Shown here one piece after another: positions 44,378 through 52,607 of a stretch of 64,000 nucleotides of DNA. The stretch lies in contig JBEKMN010000016.1 of assembly GCA_050008495.1 (NCBI GenBank), positions 1 through 64,000 on the forward strand, read 5' to 3'. The position numbers and the translations under genes are program-made. The notes under the pieces are model-generated. The model was not told where the DNA came from and did no database searches. It saw only the letters and a list, made by a program, of their open reading frames with translations. Position 1 is the first letter of the stretch, and every line of letters starts with the position of its first letter. This DNA is from CAVROP01 sp050008495 (GTDB lineage: Bacteria; Acidobacteriota; Terriglobia; UBA7540).

Positions 44378-45169
44378 ATGAACCCGGTCGTCATCACCGC
44401 CCTGGTCATTTTCTTGTTCTGGGTCATGAAATGTTTGAATGTGCTGAGGGAGTATGAACGCGCAGTCACTTTTCGCTTGGGCAGGCTTTTGAAGACGGAC
44501 AAGGGCCCGGGGCTCATCTACATTCTCTGGCCGATCGACACGATCATCCGCGTATCCTTGCGGATTATCGCTTGGGATGTCCCCACACAGGATATTATTA
44601 CACGGGATAACGTTTCTGTTAAGGTTAATGCGGTGGTTTATTTCCGCGTGCTGAGCGCCCAAAAGGCCGTGGTGGAGCTCGAGAACTACCGTTATGCCGT
44701 CGAGCAACTGGCCCAAACCACCCTGCGGTCGGTGCTGGGCGAGGTCGAGTTGGATGACCTGCTCTCCCAGCGCGAGAAGTTGAACGCGCGCTTGCAGACC
44801 ATCCTCGATGAGCATACGGAGCCTTGGGGCATCAAGGTGGCGAAGGTGGAAGTAAAACAGGTGGATTTGCCCCAGGATATGCAGCGGGCGATTGCACGCC
44901 AGGCTGAAGCTGAGCGCGAGCGCCGGGCGAAGATCATCAATGCCGACGGGGAATTTCAGGCGTCCGAAAAACTCTCCGAAGCTGCCCATATTCTGGCCAA
45001 GGAGCCCATCACCATCACCCTGCGCTACCTTCAGACGCTGGCCGAAATCGGGACCGAGAAGAACACCACCATCGTTTTTCCCATCCCGGTTGAGCTGCTG
45101 AGCGCCTTGATGGGGAAGTTCGCGTCCCCCGCTGCCCCGGACGCCGCGCCCGGCGCTGCGCCGAAGTAG
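44378..45169 (+). CDS. SPFH/stomatin-like (slipin) protein
   Basis: 263 residues: an N-terminal membrane hairpin (VVITALVIFLFWVMKC), then a band-7 domain (LREYERAVTFRLGRLLKTDK, GPGLIYILWPIDTI, VSVKVNAVVYFRVL, RSVLGEVELDDLLSQREKLN), an Ala/Glu coiled region (RQAEAERERRAKIINADGEFQ, split at known helices) and a Pro/Ala tail. ATG 44378 follows AAAGGAG at 44365-44371. It forms the conserved nfeD-slipin pair with the upstream gene. Slipins oligomerise at ordered membrane regions and present substrates to the NfeD protease. Confidence 0.92.
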   Translation: MNPVVITALVIFLFWVMKCLNVLREYERAVTFRLGRLLKTDKGPGLIYILWPIDTIIRVSLRIIAWDVPTQDIITRDNVSVKVNAVVYFRVLSAQKAVVELENYRYAVEQLAQTTLRSVLGEVELDDLLSQREKLNARLQTILDEHTEPWGIKVAKVEVKQVDLPQDMQRAIARQAEAERERRAKIINADGEFQASEKLSEAAHILAKEPITITLRYLQTLAEIGTEKNTTIVFPIPVELLSALMGKFASPAAPDAAPGAAPK

Positions 45170-45230
45170 CCTCGGGAGGCAAGGCCCTATGCCCCTCTCG
45201 AGTGAGCGTGACTTCTCTCGGTTTCCCGCT

Positions 45231-45376
45231 CCCCCAAGGGGCGGACTCCCTCTCCCCGTTGGGGGAGTCCGATGTCGGGTCCGATTCGGATCGGACCATC
45301 GGACCCCAGAGATCGGGGAGGGTGGCCCGCAGCCGGCGTTCTCTTCAGCCGGGGCGGGCCGGGTGAGGGGGTTGGC
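45231..45376. repeat. GC-rich dispersed palindromes
   Basis: CTCCCTCTCCCCGTTGGGGG... and a palindrome GGTCCGATTCGGATCGGACC (about 45279-45298), ending in GGTGAGGGGGTTGGCGGGC. It belongs to the widespread CTCCC/GGGAG...GGTGAGGG repeat class. It separates the slipin and SPOR genes. Confidence 0.55.
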
Positions 45377-45413
45377 GGGCTAACCGTTTGCATTTGATTT
45401 CTCTTAATCGGTC

Positions 45414-46031
45414 ATGGTTATGAACACGGATTCTCGGGGTGGCGACAAGGGTCTTTCAACGCGGCATCTGATCCTGTTTTTTTTGGCGGGAGTAGCGGTT
45501 TGCGGGGTTTTCTTTTCGCTGGGTTTCCTGGTGGGCTACAACGAAAGGGCGACGGGCATGTCGCCTGCGATCGAGCGTGTCCCAACCTCCGGCGCCATTC
45601 CGCCCACGGTCAATCCTCCCCTCGAGACCGTTCCGATTGGCAGCAACAGCGGGACGCCGTCTTCATCATCAAGCCGGCAAAAAGCCGAGACGACTGCCAG
45701 AGTTGAACCGCCACCGGCCTCCCCGCCTGCCCTTTCAGCCAAGCCAGGGTTGGGGCCGGATACCACTGCCACTCCTCCTGCCGAGCCCAGGACAGCCGGA
45801 GGCGCATTCATTGTTCAGGTTACGGCGATGAGGACAAGGCAGGAAGCCGAATCCGTGGTGAGAGTCTTGAGAGGACGCGGCTATCACGCGCTGCTCGTGC
45901 CGCCCCAATACGCGCACGCCAAAGACAGCTTGTACCGCGTTCAGGTGGGACCGTTTGCCGCGCGGGACAGCGCGGAAAAGACGCTGGCCAAGCTCAAGCA
46001 CGAAGGCTTCAAGCCTTTCATCCGCCGCTGA
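45414..46031 (+). CDS. SPOR-domain membrane protein
   Basis: 205 residues with one N-terminal transmembrane helix (HLILFFLAGVAVCGVFFSLGF), a Pro/Ser/Thr-rich periplasmic linker (about 50-125) and a C-terminal SPOR domain (GGAFIVQVTAMRTRQEAESV, VRVLRGRGYHALLVPP, LYRVQVGPFAARDSAEKTL). SPOR domains bind denuded glycan strands at division sites, so a FtsN/DedD-like role in division or wall remodelling is likely. The precise start (ATG 45414 or ATG 45420) is not settled. Octamer and heptamer arrays follow the stop and run into lnt. Confidence 0.9.
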   Translation: MVMNTDSRGGDKGLSTRHLILFFLAGVAVCGVFFSLGFLVGYNERATGMSPAIERVPTSGAIPPTVNPPLETVPIGSNSGTPSSSSSRQKAETTARVEPPPASPPALSAKPGLGPDTTATPPAEPRTAGGAFIVQVTAMRTRQEAESVVRVLRGRGYHALLVPPQYAHAKDSLYRVQVGPFAARDSAEKTLAKLKHEGFKPFIRR

Positions 46032-46035
46032 CGAA

Positions 46036-46143
46036 GAGCTGAAAATCGAAAATCGAAACTCGAAATTCGAAAATCGAAAATCGTTCGGGCTTCGCGCGAT
46101 GGCTCAATGACGCAATGATCCAATGATTCAATGACTCAATTCC
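46036..46143. repeat. heptamer then octamer arrays running into the lnt start
   Basis: Six CGAAAAT-type heptamers (46040-46083), then five octamers of CTCAATGA type (46102-46141: CGCAATGA, TCCAATGA, TTCAATGA, CTCAAT). The ATG of lnt (46131) is part of the last units, so its first codons ATG ACT CAA are repeat sequence. Confidence 0.75.
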
Positions 46144-47750
46144 ACAGGTGGGTCGCCAGCGTTCTCAGTGGTTTCCTGCTGGTGGCCTGTTTCCCGAAGC
46201 TCAGCATACATCCCTTGGTCTGGATCGCGCTCTTCCCGCTGCTGCTCGTCTTGGCGGGCGAATCGAGCCTCTGGCGCGCCTTCGGTTGGGCATATCTGAG
46301 CGGAGCCATCTATTTTGCCGGGAGTTTTTACTGGTTTGTCGAAGTCACGCGACAATACGGCGGCCTCAGCCTGGGCCTTGCCTTGACGGGTCTGGCGGCT
46401 TTTGTGGTGGTTTTCTCAGTCTTCTTCGGCGCGTTCGGTTTGGCCGTTGGCACGCTGACGCGCAAGTCGCCTGCTCGAGCCTTGCTGGCCAGTCCCTTCC
46501 TTTGGGTTGCCATGGAAGTGGCCCGCACCTACCTCATCACCGGCTTTCCATGGAACCTCCTGGGTTATGGCGTGCCGTCTGCCGGCTTGCGGCAGGTCGC
46601 CTCGGTGACGGGCGTTTACGGCCTGTCGTTCCTGGCGGCCGCGACGAGCGCGCTGGCGGCCTGGTCATTCCGGCACTGGAGGGAGAAAAGGCCTTGGCTA
46701 GTGCTGGGCGGCTGGTTTGTGCTCCTGCTGGTTGGCAATTGGGGGTTTGCACCTCCCGTGCCCACTCCAGGCCCGGATCTCGCGGTCCTGGTGCAACCCA
46801 ACGTGCCTCTCGACGAGCAAGCCGCCAGCGCTTGGGCGCCCTGGGTGAATCCCACCAAGCTGAACCAACTCGTGGATATGTCTTCGGAAGCGCTGGCCAG
46901 CGCAGAACGGAAAGAGCGCGTCCGGCCGGACGAGCAGGGCCGCCCGGGCCTGGGCGTTCCGCCACTGATTATCTGGGCGGAGAACCCCGCGCCTTTCTAT
47001 TTCACGCGCGATCCGGTTTTCCGCAGCGCCGTGGAGAGGATGGCCCAGCAAGCCTCAGCCTACGTGGTGGTGAACACGGTTATACCGTTAGCCACCGGAC
47101 GCCCGCAGATCACCAACAGTGCCGTCGTCCTGGACCCTCAGGGGCGCCAGATTCTGCAATATGATAAAATGCACTTGGTGCCGTTTGGGGAGTACGTTCC
47201 CGCCTGGGCCTTTCCCGACATGATCGGAAAGATTACCACCGAGGCGGGGAATTTCGTCCCCGGCACAAGCTATGGTGTGGCGCCGACGCCGCAGGGCGCG
47301 CTGGGCGTGTTCATCTGTTATGAGGACATATTCCCGCAGTTGGTCCGGCGGGTCACTTTGGCGGGCGCCAAGGTTCTGGTGAATATCTCCAACGATGCGT
47401 GGTTTGGCCGCTCCTCGGCCGCCTTGCAGGAATTGGAAATGGCGCGCTTGCGGGCCATTGAGAACCGCCGCTACCTGTTGCGCGCCACGAACGACGGCAT
47501 CACCGTGATGATCGATCCGTACGGGCGGGTCGAGAAGCAGATCGCGCGCTATCAAACCACGGCCCTGCCTGTTAACTTCAGTTACCTTGGGGCCGAGACT
47601 TTCTATACGCGGCACGGCGACGCCTTCGCGTGGCTGTGCACGGCGCTGGCTGTAGGGGCGGCCCTTGTGGCCGCCCGCGGGCAACCACAAGGGTTGCCCC
47701 TACCAGATATCAGGAGCAAACGTGATCGACGAACTGCAAAGATCGTATGA
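46131..47750 (+). CDS. lnt: apolipoprotein N-acyltransferase
   Basis: Adds the third acyl chain to lipoproteins in the inner membrane. 539 residues: about six N-terminal membrane helices (LSGFLLVACFPKLSIHPLVW, GFPWNLLGYG), then a nitrilase-type domain with the catalytic triad Glu284 (WAENPA), Lys346 (YDKMHLVPFGEY) and Cys396 (FICYEDIFP), and a final membrane helix (FAWLCTALAVGAALVAA). The last 25 codons are unusual: they read through a GTAGGGGC...CCCCTAC double hairpin (47652-47703) and into prfB, which they overlap by 29 bases. The start lies in an octamer array, and no Shine-Dalgarno is visible. Confidence 0.94.
   Translation: MTQFHRWVASVLSGFLLVACFPKLSIHPLVWIALFPLLLVLAGESSLWRAFGWAYLSGAIYFAGSFYWFVEVTRQYGGLSLGLALTGLAAFVVVFSVFFGAFGLAVGTLTRKSPARALLASPFLWVAMEVARTYLITGFPWNLLGYGVPSAGLRQVASVTGVYGLSFLAAATSALAAWSFRHWREKRPWLVLGGWFVLLLVGNWGFAPPVPTPGPDLAVLVQPNVPLDEQAASAWAPWVNPTKLNQLVDMSSEALASAERKERVRPDEQGRPGLGVPPLIIWAENPAPFYFTRDPVFRSAVERMAQQASAYVVVNTVIPLATGRPQITNSAVVLDPQGRQILQYDKMHLVPFGEYVPAWAFPDMIGKITTEAGNFVPGTSYGVAPTPQGALGVFICYEDIFPQLVRRVTLAGAKVLVNISNDAWFGRSSAALQELEMARLRAIENRRYLLRATNDGITVMIDPYGRVEKQIARYQTTALPVNFSYLGAETFYTRHGDAFAWLCTALAVGAALVAARGQPQGLPLPDIRSKRDRRTAKIV
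47652..47703. repeat. GTAGGGG...CCCCTAC double hairpin inside the lnt 3' end
   Basis: Two perfect stem-loops, GGGCGGCC/GGCCGCCC and GGGCAACC/GGTTGCCC, bracketed by GTAGGGG and CCCCTAC. The same design occurs at 15848-15917 and 59530-59577. Here it lies wholly within the lnt frame and is translated. Confidence 0.75.
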
Positions 47751-48835
47751 CAGCTTAAAGCAACGCGCCCACGAACTGCGGAGTTTTCTTTGACGCCCCC
47801 CAGCGCCGCAGAGAGCTCGAGGTCCTCGAGAAACAAATAGCCCATCCCGATTTCTGGCAGGATCAGGAAGCCTCCCAAAAAACTCTGACCGTCCGGAAGC
47901 GCCTGAGCGAGAAGATCGAAGAGGACGATAAGCTTGCCAAGCGCCTGGCCGACGTCGAGGCCTATTTCGAATTGGCCCGGGAAGGGGAGGCGATCGAGGG
48001 CGAACTAGGGACCGAGCTCGAGACGCTTCGCCAGGAGCTCGAGCGCATCGAGACGGAAACCCTCCTGGCCGGCGAGAATGACCACTTGAATGCGATCGTG
48101 GCCATTCACCCCGGCGCGGGCGGGACCGAGTCGCAGGATTGGGCGGAAATGCTGCTTCGCATGTACAAGCGATGGGCGGAGCGGCAAGGTTTCGCTTTTA
48201 CGCTGAACGATTACCAATCGGGAGAAGAGGCGGGGCTCAAGTCCGCCACCTTCATGGTATCCGGCGATTATGCCTACGGCTTGCTCAGCGGCGAGACGGG
48301 CGTACACCGCCTTGTCCGGATCTCGCCTTTCGACCAGGCCGCCCGCCGCCACACTTCCTTCGCCTCGGTTTTCGTCAGCCCCGAGATCGACGATACCATC
48401 AACATTGAAATTAAGCCGGACGAACTCAGGATCGAAACCTATCGTTCCGGCGGCAAGGGCGGGCAGCACGTCAACACAACGGACTCAGCCGTGCGCATCA
48501 CTCACATCCCCACAGGCACCGTGGCCCAGTGCCAGAACGAGCGCTCCCAGCACCGCAACAAGGATATGGCCATGAAGTTCCTGCGCTCCCGGCTGTATGA
48601 GTTAGAGCTGCGCAACCGGCGGGAAGCCTCGGACAAACTCGAGGCTTCCAAGGCCGACATCGACTTTGGCAGCCAGATCCGGTCCTACGTCCTGCACCCC
48701 TATCGCCTCATCAAGGACCATCGCACGAAATTCGAAATGGGCGACACCGACCGGGTCCTCGACGGCGACCTCGACCCCTTCCTTAAGGCTTATATGCTAT
48801 CCCGCCGCGCCGTCACGAAGACTGCTACCGGCTGA
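47722..48835 (+). CDS. prfB: peptide chain release factor 2, with programmed +1 frameshift
   Basis: RF2 terminates translation at UGA and UAA. GTG 47722 (AGGAG at 47712-47716) opens 23 codons ending CTT TGA C at 47788-47794. Reading resumes one base later at GAC 47792 and continues to 48835, giving 370 residues in total, the normal RF2 length. The shift site keeps CTTTGAC and an upstream SD-like GGAG (47780-47783). The protein has the RF2 codon-recognition tripeptide in RISPFDQAARR and the peptidyl-release loop SGGKGGQHVNTTDSAV. RF2 thus limits its own synthesis through its UGA. It overlaps lnt by 29 bases and the convergent SDR gene by 11. Confidence 0.96.
47780..47794 (+). promoter_or_regulatory. 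prfB +1 frameshift signal
   Basis: GGAG TTTT CTT TGA C: an internal Shine-Dalgarno-like GGAG four bases before the slippery CTT, followed by the UGA stop in a poor context (C next). It corresponds to the known autoregulatory site of bacterial prfB. Confidence 0.92.
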
Positions 48836-49697
48836 TATTAACGATTCTCATAATGGCAGGCGCCGGATCGCGAGGATTTTCCATCCGCAGCAAGCTATCA
48901 GTTCTCATTTGGATCACTTCCATCCATTCGGGGTGGGTAAGGATGTAGAACCGCTCATCCTTAACGGCGTCGAAGACGATATCCGCGACCCGGGAAGGAG
49001 GCATCGCCGCCTCGAACGCGGCCTTCAGGGCGTTCAACCCGGCTTGCATTTCCGGCGTCATTTTAACGGGTTCGTTTTTGAGATCTGCCGGTCGGTTGCG
49101 CTCCGTATCGACAATGTTTGTCCGCACCAGGCCCGGGCAGAGAACCGACACCTTGACGAGCGCACCCCGGCGTTGGAGGCTCAGGTAGAGGCTTTCGGAG
49201 AGGGCCACCACCGCATGCTTGGTCGCCGAGTAAGGAGCCAGCGGGCCGCCGGTGACGAGCCCCGCGGTCGAGGCTGTGTTGACAATGTGACACTCGACGT
49301 TCTGAGCCAGCATCAGCGGAGTGAACACCTTTACGCCGTGGATTACGCCCCACAGGTTGACGCCGATCACCCACTCCCAGTCGTTCCACGTAGCTTCCCA
49401 TGCGGAACCGCCCGCACCAATGCCGGCGTTGTTGACCAGCAGGTGAACCTGGCCGAACGCGTCGAGCGCCCGGCGCGCTAAGAGCTCCACGTCACTTCGT
49501 TTTGAAACGTCCGTTCTCACTCCGAGTACTGTTCCACCCAGAGATTTCAGGTCGGATTCCGCTTCAATGAGCCTCGTCTCCTCGACGTCAGCGAGCACCA
49601 CCGCCATGCCCTCGCTGACGCATCGTTCGGCGATCGCCCGCCCAATGCCGCTCGCCGCACCCGTGATCACCGCCACCTTGCCTTTGAATTCCTTCAT
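48825..49697 (-). CDS. short-chain dehydrogenase/reductase
   Basis: 290 residues of the classical SDR family with an NAD(P)-binding TGAASGIGRAIAE motif at the N-terminus, VLADVEETRL (acid after the second strand, favouring NAD), NNAGIG, a catalytic Ser in IVNTASTAG and YSATKHAV (Tyr and Lys). The substrate cannot be told from sequence. ATG 49697. The 3' end overlaps prfB by 11 bases on the opposite strand. It is not obviously linked to metK, which is divergent. Confidence 0.9.
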   Translation of the reverse strand: MKEFKGKVAVITGAASGIGRAIAERCVSEGMAVVLADVEETRLIEAESDLKSLGGTVLGVRTDVSKRSDVELLARRALDAFGQVHLLVNNAGIGAGGSAWEATWNDWEWVIGVNLWGVIHGVKVFTPLMLAQNVECHIVNTASTAGLVTGGPLAPYSATKHAVVALSESLYLSLQRRGALVKVSVLCPGLVRTNIVDTERNRPADLKNEPVKMTPEMQAGLNALKAAFEAAMPPSRVADIVFDAVKDERFYILTHPEWMEVIQMRTDSLLRMENPRDPAPAIMRIVNISR

Positions 49698-49896
49698 GCC
49701 GTCCCCACTTTCCGAGGCGAGGATCGTACGCCCGACCTCATCTCATCACAAAGCAGCCCTCTCCCTATTATCGACTGACTGCCCTCTCTTCGGGGGAGAG
49801 CACTTCATCGGCCAAAAGTGCAGATACCCCAGCGCACGACCATACCTTCGAGCACATGTATAACTCTAACGACACCACTATCCGGCCGCAAAAACG

Positions 49897-49926
49897 TTGA
49901 CAGTCTTCCGCCGCCTATGATACCTT
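49897..49926 (+). promoter_or_regulatory. metK-ahcY promoter
   Basis: TTGACA (49897-49902), 18 bases, TACCTT (49921-49926), preceded by CTATGA. The predicted leader is about 50 bases, too short for a SAM-I riboswitch, and no SAM or SAH aptamer was recognised. Confidence 0.55.
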
Positions 49927-49984
49927 CAACTAATCGTGTTAGCCTTTATATTCCCATCCGAAACACTACTCAAGGAGGCCCAGC

Positions 49985-51139
49985 GTGTCTGGTTTGAAGC
50001 AACGTCACTTCTTTACATCTGAATCGGTTACGGAGGGTCATCCGGACAAACTTTGCGACCAGATTTCGGATGCGGTGCTGGATGCCGTGCTCTCGGCAGA
50101 CCCGATGGGTCGTGTCGCCTGCGAGAGTATGGCCAAAGATCAGGACGTCTACGTGGTGGGTGAACTCACTACCAAGGCCAAGCTCGATATTGATCCGCTG
50201 GTCCGGGACACGATCCGCAAGATCGGGTACACCCAGGCAGACGCTGGGTTTACGGCGGATACGTGCCGCGTAACCTCCAACCTGACTCAACAAAGCCCCG
50301 ACATCGCCATGGGAGTTGACATCGGGGGCGCCGGCGATCAAGGGCTTATGTTCGGCTATGCCTGCGACGAGACCAAAGAGCTAATGCCGTTTCCCATCAT
50401 GATGGCGCACAAGTTATGTCAGCAACTGGCCGAAGCCCGACGCCGGGGCGTTCTGGATTTCCTCCGTCCGGACGGCAAGTCCCAGGTCACGGTGGAATAT
50501 GAAGGATCGAAGCCCGTCCGTGTTGACGCCGTGGTGGTTTCGACGCAGCATGCGGGCAGCGCGAAGATTGAAACGGTGCGCGAGGGCGTACGGGAATGTA
50601 TTATCAAGACAGTTATCCCTGCCCACATGCTCGATCCGAACACCAAGTACCACATTAATCCCACCGGGCGGTTTGTGACCGGTGGCCCCGTGGGCGATTC
50701 CGGCCTGACGGGCCGCAAAATCATCGTGGATACTTACGGCGGCACGGCTCACCACGGGGGCGGATGTTTTTCCGGAAAGGACCCCACCAAGGTGGACCGG
50801 TCCGCGGCCTACATGGCGCGTCACATTGCCAAGAACATCGTCGCGGCCGGGCTTGCGAATTGTGCTGAAGTGCAGCTCGCCTACGCGATCGGAGTCGAGG
50901 ACCCGGTTTCGATTATGGTAGACACGTTCGGCACCGGCAAAATCGACGACAGCGCTCTGGAGGCGCTGGTTCGCATGCACTTTATGCTGACACCCAAAGG
51001 GATCATTGAATCCCTCGACCTGCGGCGCCCGGTTTACAAGAAGACCGCCGCCTACGGCCATTTCGGCCGCTCGGAGCCCGAATTCACCTGGGAGCGAACC
51101 GATAAAGCGGCTCTACTGCGAAAGGAGTCTGGAATCTAA
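49985..51139 (+). CDS. metK: S-adenosylmethionine synthetase
   Basis: Makes SAM from methionine and ATP. 384 residues, the usual length, with the methionine and ATP motifs TSESVTEGHPDKLCDQISDA, GAGDQGLMFGYA, the P-loop-like GGGCFSGKDPTKVDRSAAY and C-terminal GHFGR. GTG 49985 follows AAGGAGG at 49972-49978. It is immediately followed by ahcY with no gap, so synthesis of SAM and disposal of its product SAH are co-expressed. Confidence 0.97.
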   Translation: MSGLKQRHFFTSESVTEGHPDKLCDQISDAVLDAVLSADPMGRVACESMAKDQDVYVVGELTTKAKLDIDPLVRDTIRKIGYTQADAGFTADTCRVTSNLTQQSPDIAMGVDIGGAGDQGLMFGYACDETKELMPFPIMMAHKLCQQLAEARRRGVLDFLRPDGKSQVTVEYEGSKPVRVDAVVVSTQHAGSAKIETVREGVRECIIKTVIPAHMLDPNTKYHINPTGRFVTGGPVGDSGLTGRKIIVDTYGGTAHHGGGCFSGKDPTKVDRSAAYMARHIAKNIVAAGLANCAEVQLAYAIGVEDPVSIMVDTFGTGKIDDSALEALVRMHFMLTPKGIIESLDLRRPVYKKTAAYGHFGRSEPEFTWERTDKAALLRKESGI

Positions 51140-52414
51140 ATGCCTGGTACGCAAAAACTTGCTTGTGATGTAAAAGATCTCGAACTGGCCGCCAAGGGAA
51201 AGATCCGGATGGAGTGGGCAGGGCAATGGATGCCGGTTCTGAACCTCATCCGGAAGCGGTTCGCCGCCGAACGTCCCCTCGAGGGGGTTAGGATTGCTGC
51301 CTGCCTTCATGTGACCTCGGAAACGGGAAACCTTGCTATTGCACTCCGGGACGGCGGCGCACAGGTCGTGGTTTGCGCCTCGAACCCGTTGAGCACCCAG
51401 GACGACGTGGCGGCATCTCTGGTGCGGGATTTCCAGATTCCCGTCTTTGCCATCAAAGGTGAGGATAAGGACACGTACTATTCTCACATCTCATCGGCTC
51501 TGGACCGCAAACCCCAGATCACCATGGACGACGGCGCCGACCTTGTGACCGCCATCCTGAGCAAGCGGCAGGAGTTGGTGGCGGGCGTCATCGGAGGAAC
51601 CGAAGAAACCACCACGGGCGTCATCCGGTTGCGCAGCATGGCTAATCACGGCGTGCTCAAATATCCCATCATTGCGGTGAACGACGCCGACACCAAGCAC
51701 CTTTTCGACAACCGCTACGGCACCGGCCAGTCCACCATCGACGGCATTCTTCGTGCCACCAACCTGCTTTTTGCCGGGTTGCACGTGGTGGTTTGCGGCT
51801 ACGGTTACTGCGGCCGCGGCGTCTCCCTGCGCGCCAAGGGCATGGGAGCCCACGTCGCCGTCACCGAGACGGACCCCACACGGGCCATTGAAGCAATTAT
51901 GGACGGATATGCGGTGATGCCCATGGCGGAAGCTGCCAAGTGGGGAGACGTTTTCGTCACCGTCACCGGAAACAAGTCGATCATCCGCGGCGAGCATTTC
52001 CGCCTGATGAAGGACGGCGCGGTGGTGGCGAATTCCGGGCACTTCAACGTCGAATTGGACCTGCCTGCCCTCGAGGCTATGGCCGTGAGCAAGCGTCAAA
52101 CGCGGGACTTTGTGGATGAATACACTCTGCCCGACAAGCGCAAAATCTACGTCCTGGGTGAAGGCCGGTTGATCAACCTGGTGGCTGCGGAAGGTCATCC
52201 GGCGGTGGTGATGGACATGAGTTTCGCAAATCAGGCGCTCTGCGCGGAATACCTGGTCAAACATTCCGCGGAGCTCTCGCCCAAGGTTTATCCCGTCCCA
52301 GCGGAAATCGACAAGAACGTGGCGCGCCTCAAGCTGGATTCGCTGGGCGTAACCATCGACAAGCTCACGCCGGAGCAGGAGGAGTACCTGGCCTCCTGGG
52401 CGGAGGGAACGTAA
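51140..52414 (+). CDS. ahcY: S-adenosylhomocysteine hydrolase
   Basis: Splits SAH to adenosine and homocysteine, relieving inhibition of methyltransferases. 424 residues, shorter than the approximately 470-residue proteobacterial form, in line with the compact type. Visible: ACLHVTSETGNLAI, DDGADLV, IGGTEETTTGV, VNDADTKHLFDNRYGTGQS (active-site Lys and Asp) and the NAD-binding GYGYCGRGVSLRAKGMGA. ATG 51140 directly abuts the metK stop. An octamer inverted array follows its stop codon. Confidence 0.97.
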   Translation: MPGTQKLACDVKDLELAAKGKIRMEWAGQWMPVLNLIRKRFAAERPLEGVRIAACLHVTSETGNLAIALRDGGAQVVVCASNPLSTQDDVAASLVRDFQIPVFAIKGEDKDTYYSHISSALDRKPQITMDDGADLVTAILSKRQELVAGVIGGTEETTTGVIRLRSMANHGVLKYPIIAVNDADTKHLFDNRYGTGQSTIDGILRATNLLFAGLHVVVCGYGYCGRGVSLRAKGMGAHVAVTETDPTRAIEAIMDGYAVMPMAEAAKWGDVFVTVTGNKSIIRGEHFRLMKDGAVVANSGHFNVELDLPALEAMAVSKRQTRDFVDEYTLPDKRKIYVLGEGRLINLVAAEGHPAVVMDMSFANQALCAEYLVKHSAELSPKVYPVPAEIDKNVARLKLDSLGVTIDKLTPEQEEYLASWAEGT

Positions 52415-52417
52415 GAC

Positions 52418-52585
52418 GATTGAGTCATTGAGCCATTGAGTCATTGGGTCATTGAGCCATTGTTTCATTGAGACAAGGTTTCTATGACCCTTCAGACCTA
52501 CAAAGGACTTCAGGGAAAACTCAGTCAATGGTTCAATCACTCAATGACTCAATGGCCCAATGACCCAATGACTCAATGAGCCAAT
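52418..52585. repeat. inverted arrays of octamers (CATTGAGT / ACTCAATG)
   Basis: Left arm 52418-52473: seven tandem octamers (GATTGAGT, CATTGAGC, CATTGAGT, CATTGGGT, CATTGAGC, CATTGTTT, CATTGAGA). Right arm 52522-52585: eight inverted octamers (GTCAATGG, TTCAATCA, CTCAATGA, CTCAATGG, CCCAATGA...). About 48 bases lie in the loop. The transcript between ahcY and tldD would fold into a very long hairpin. Confidence 0.8.
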
Positions 52586-52607
52586 TCGTTCCAATGGCAG
52601 AGAAACC

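Noticed and set aside
45174..45400. Small ORFs in both strands after the slipin gene
   Set aside because: They translate GC-rich palindromic repeats.
49698..49984. Possible SAM or SAH riboswitch before metK
   Set aside because: The leader after the predicted promoter is only about 50 bases and lacks the known aptamer motifs.
52418..52585. CRISPR array
   Set aside because: Units are 8 bases without spacers and the two arms are inverted; no cas genes.
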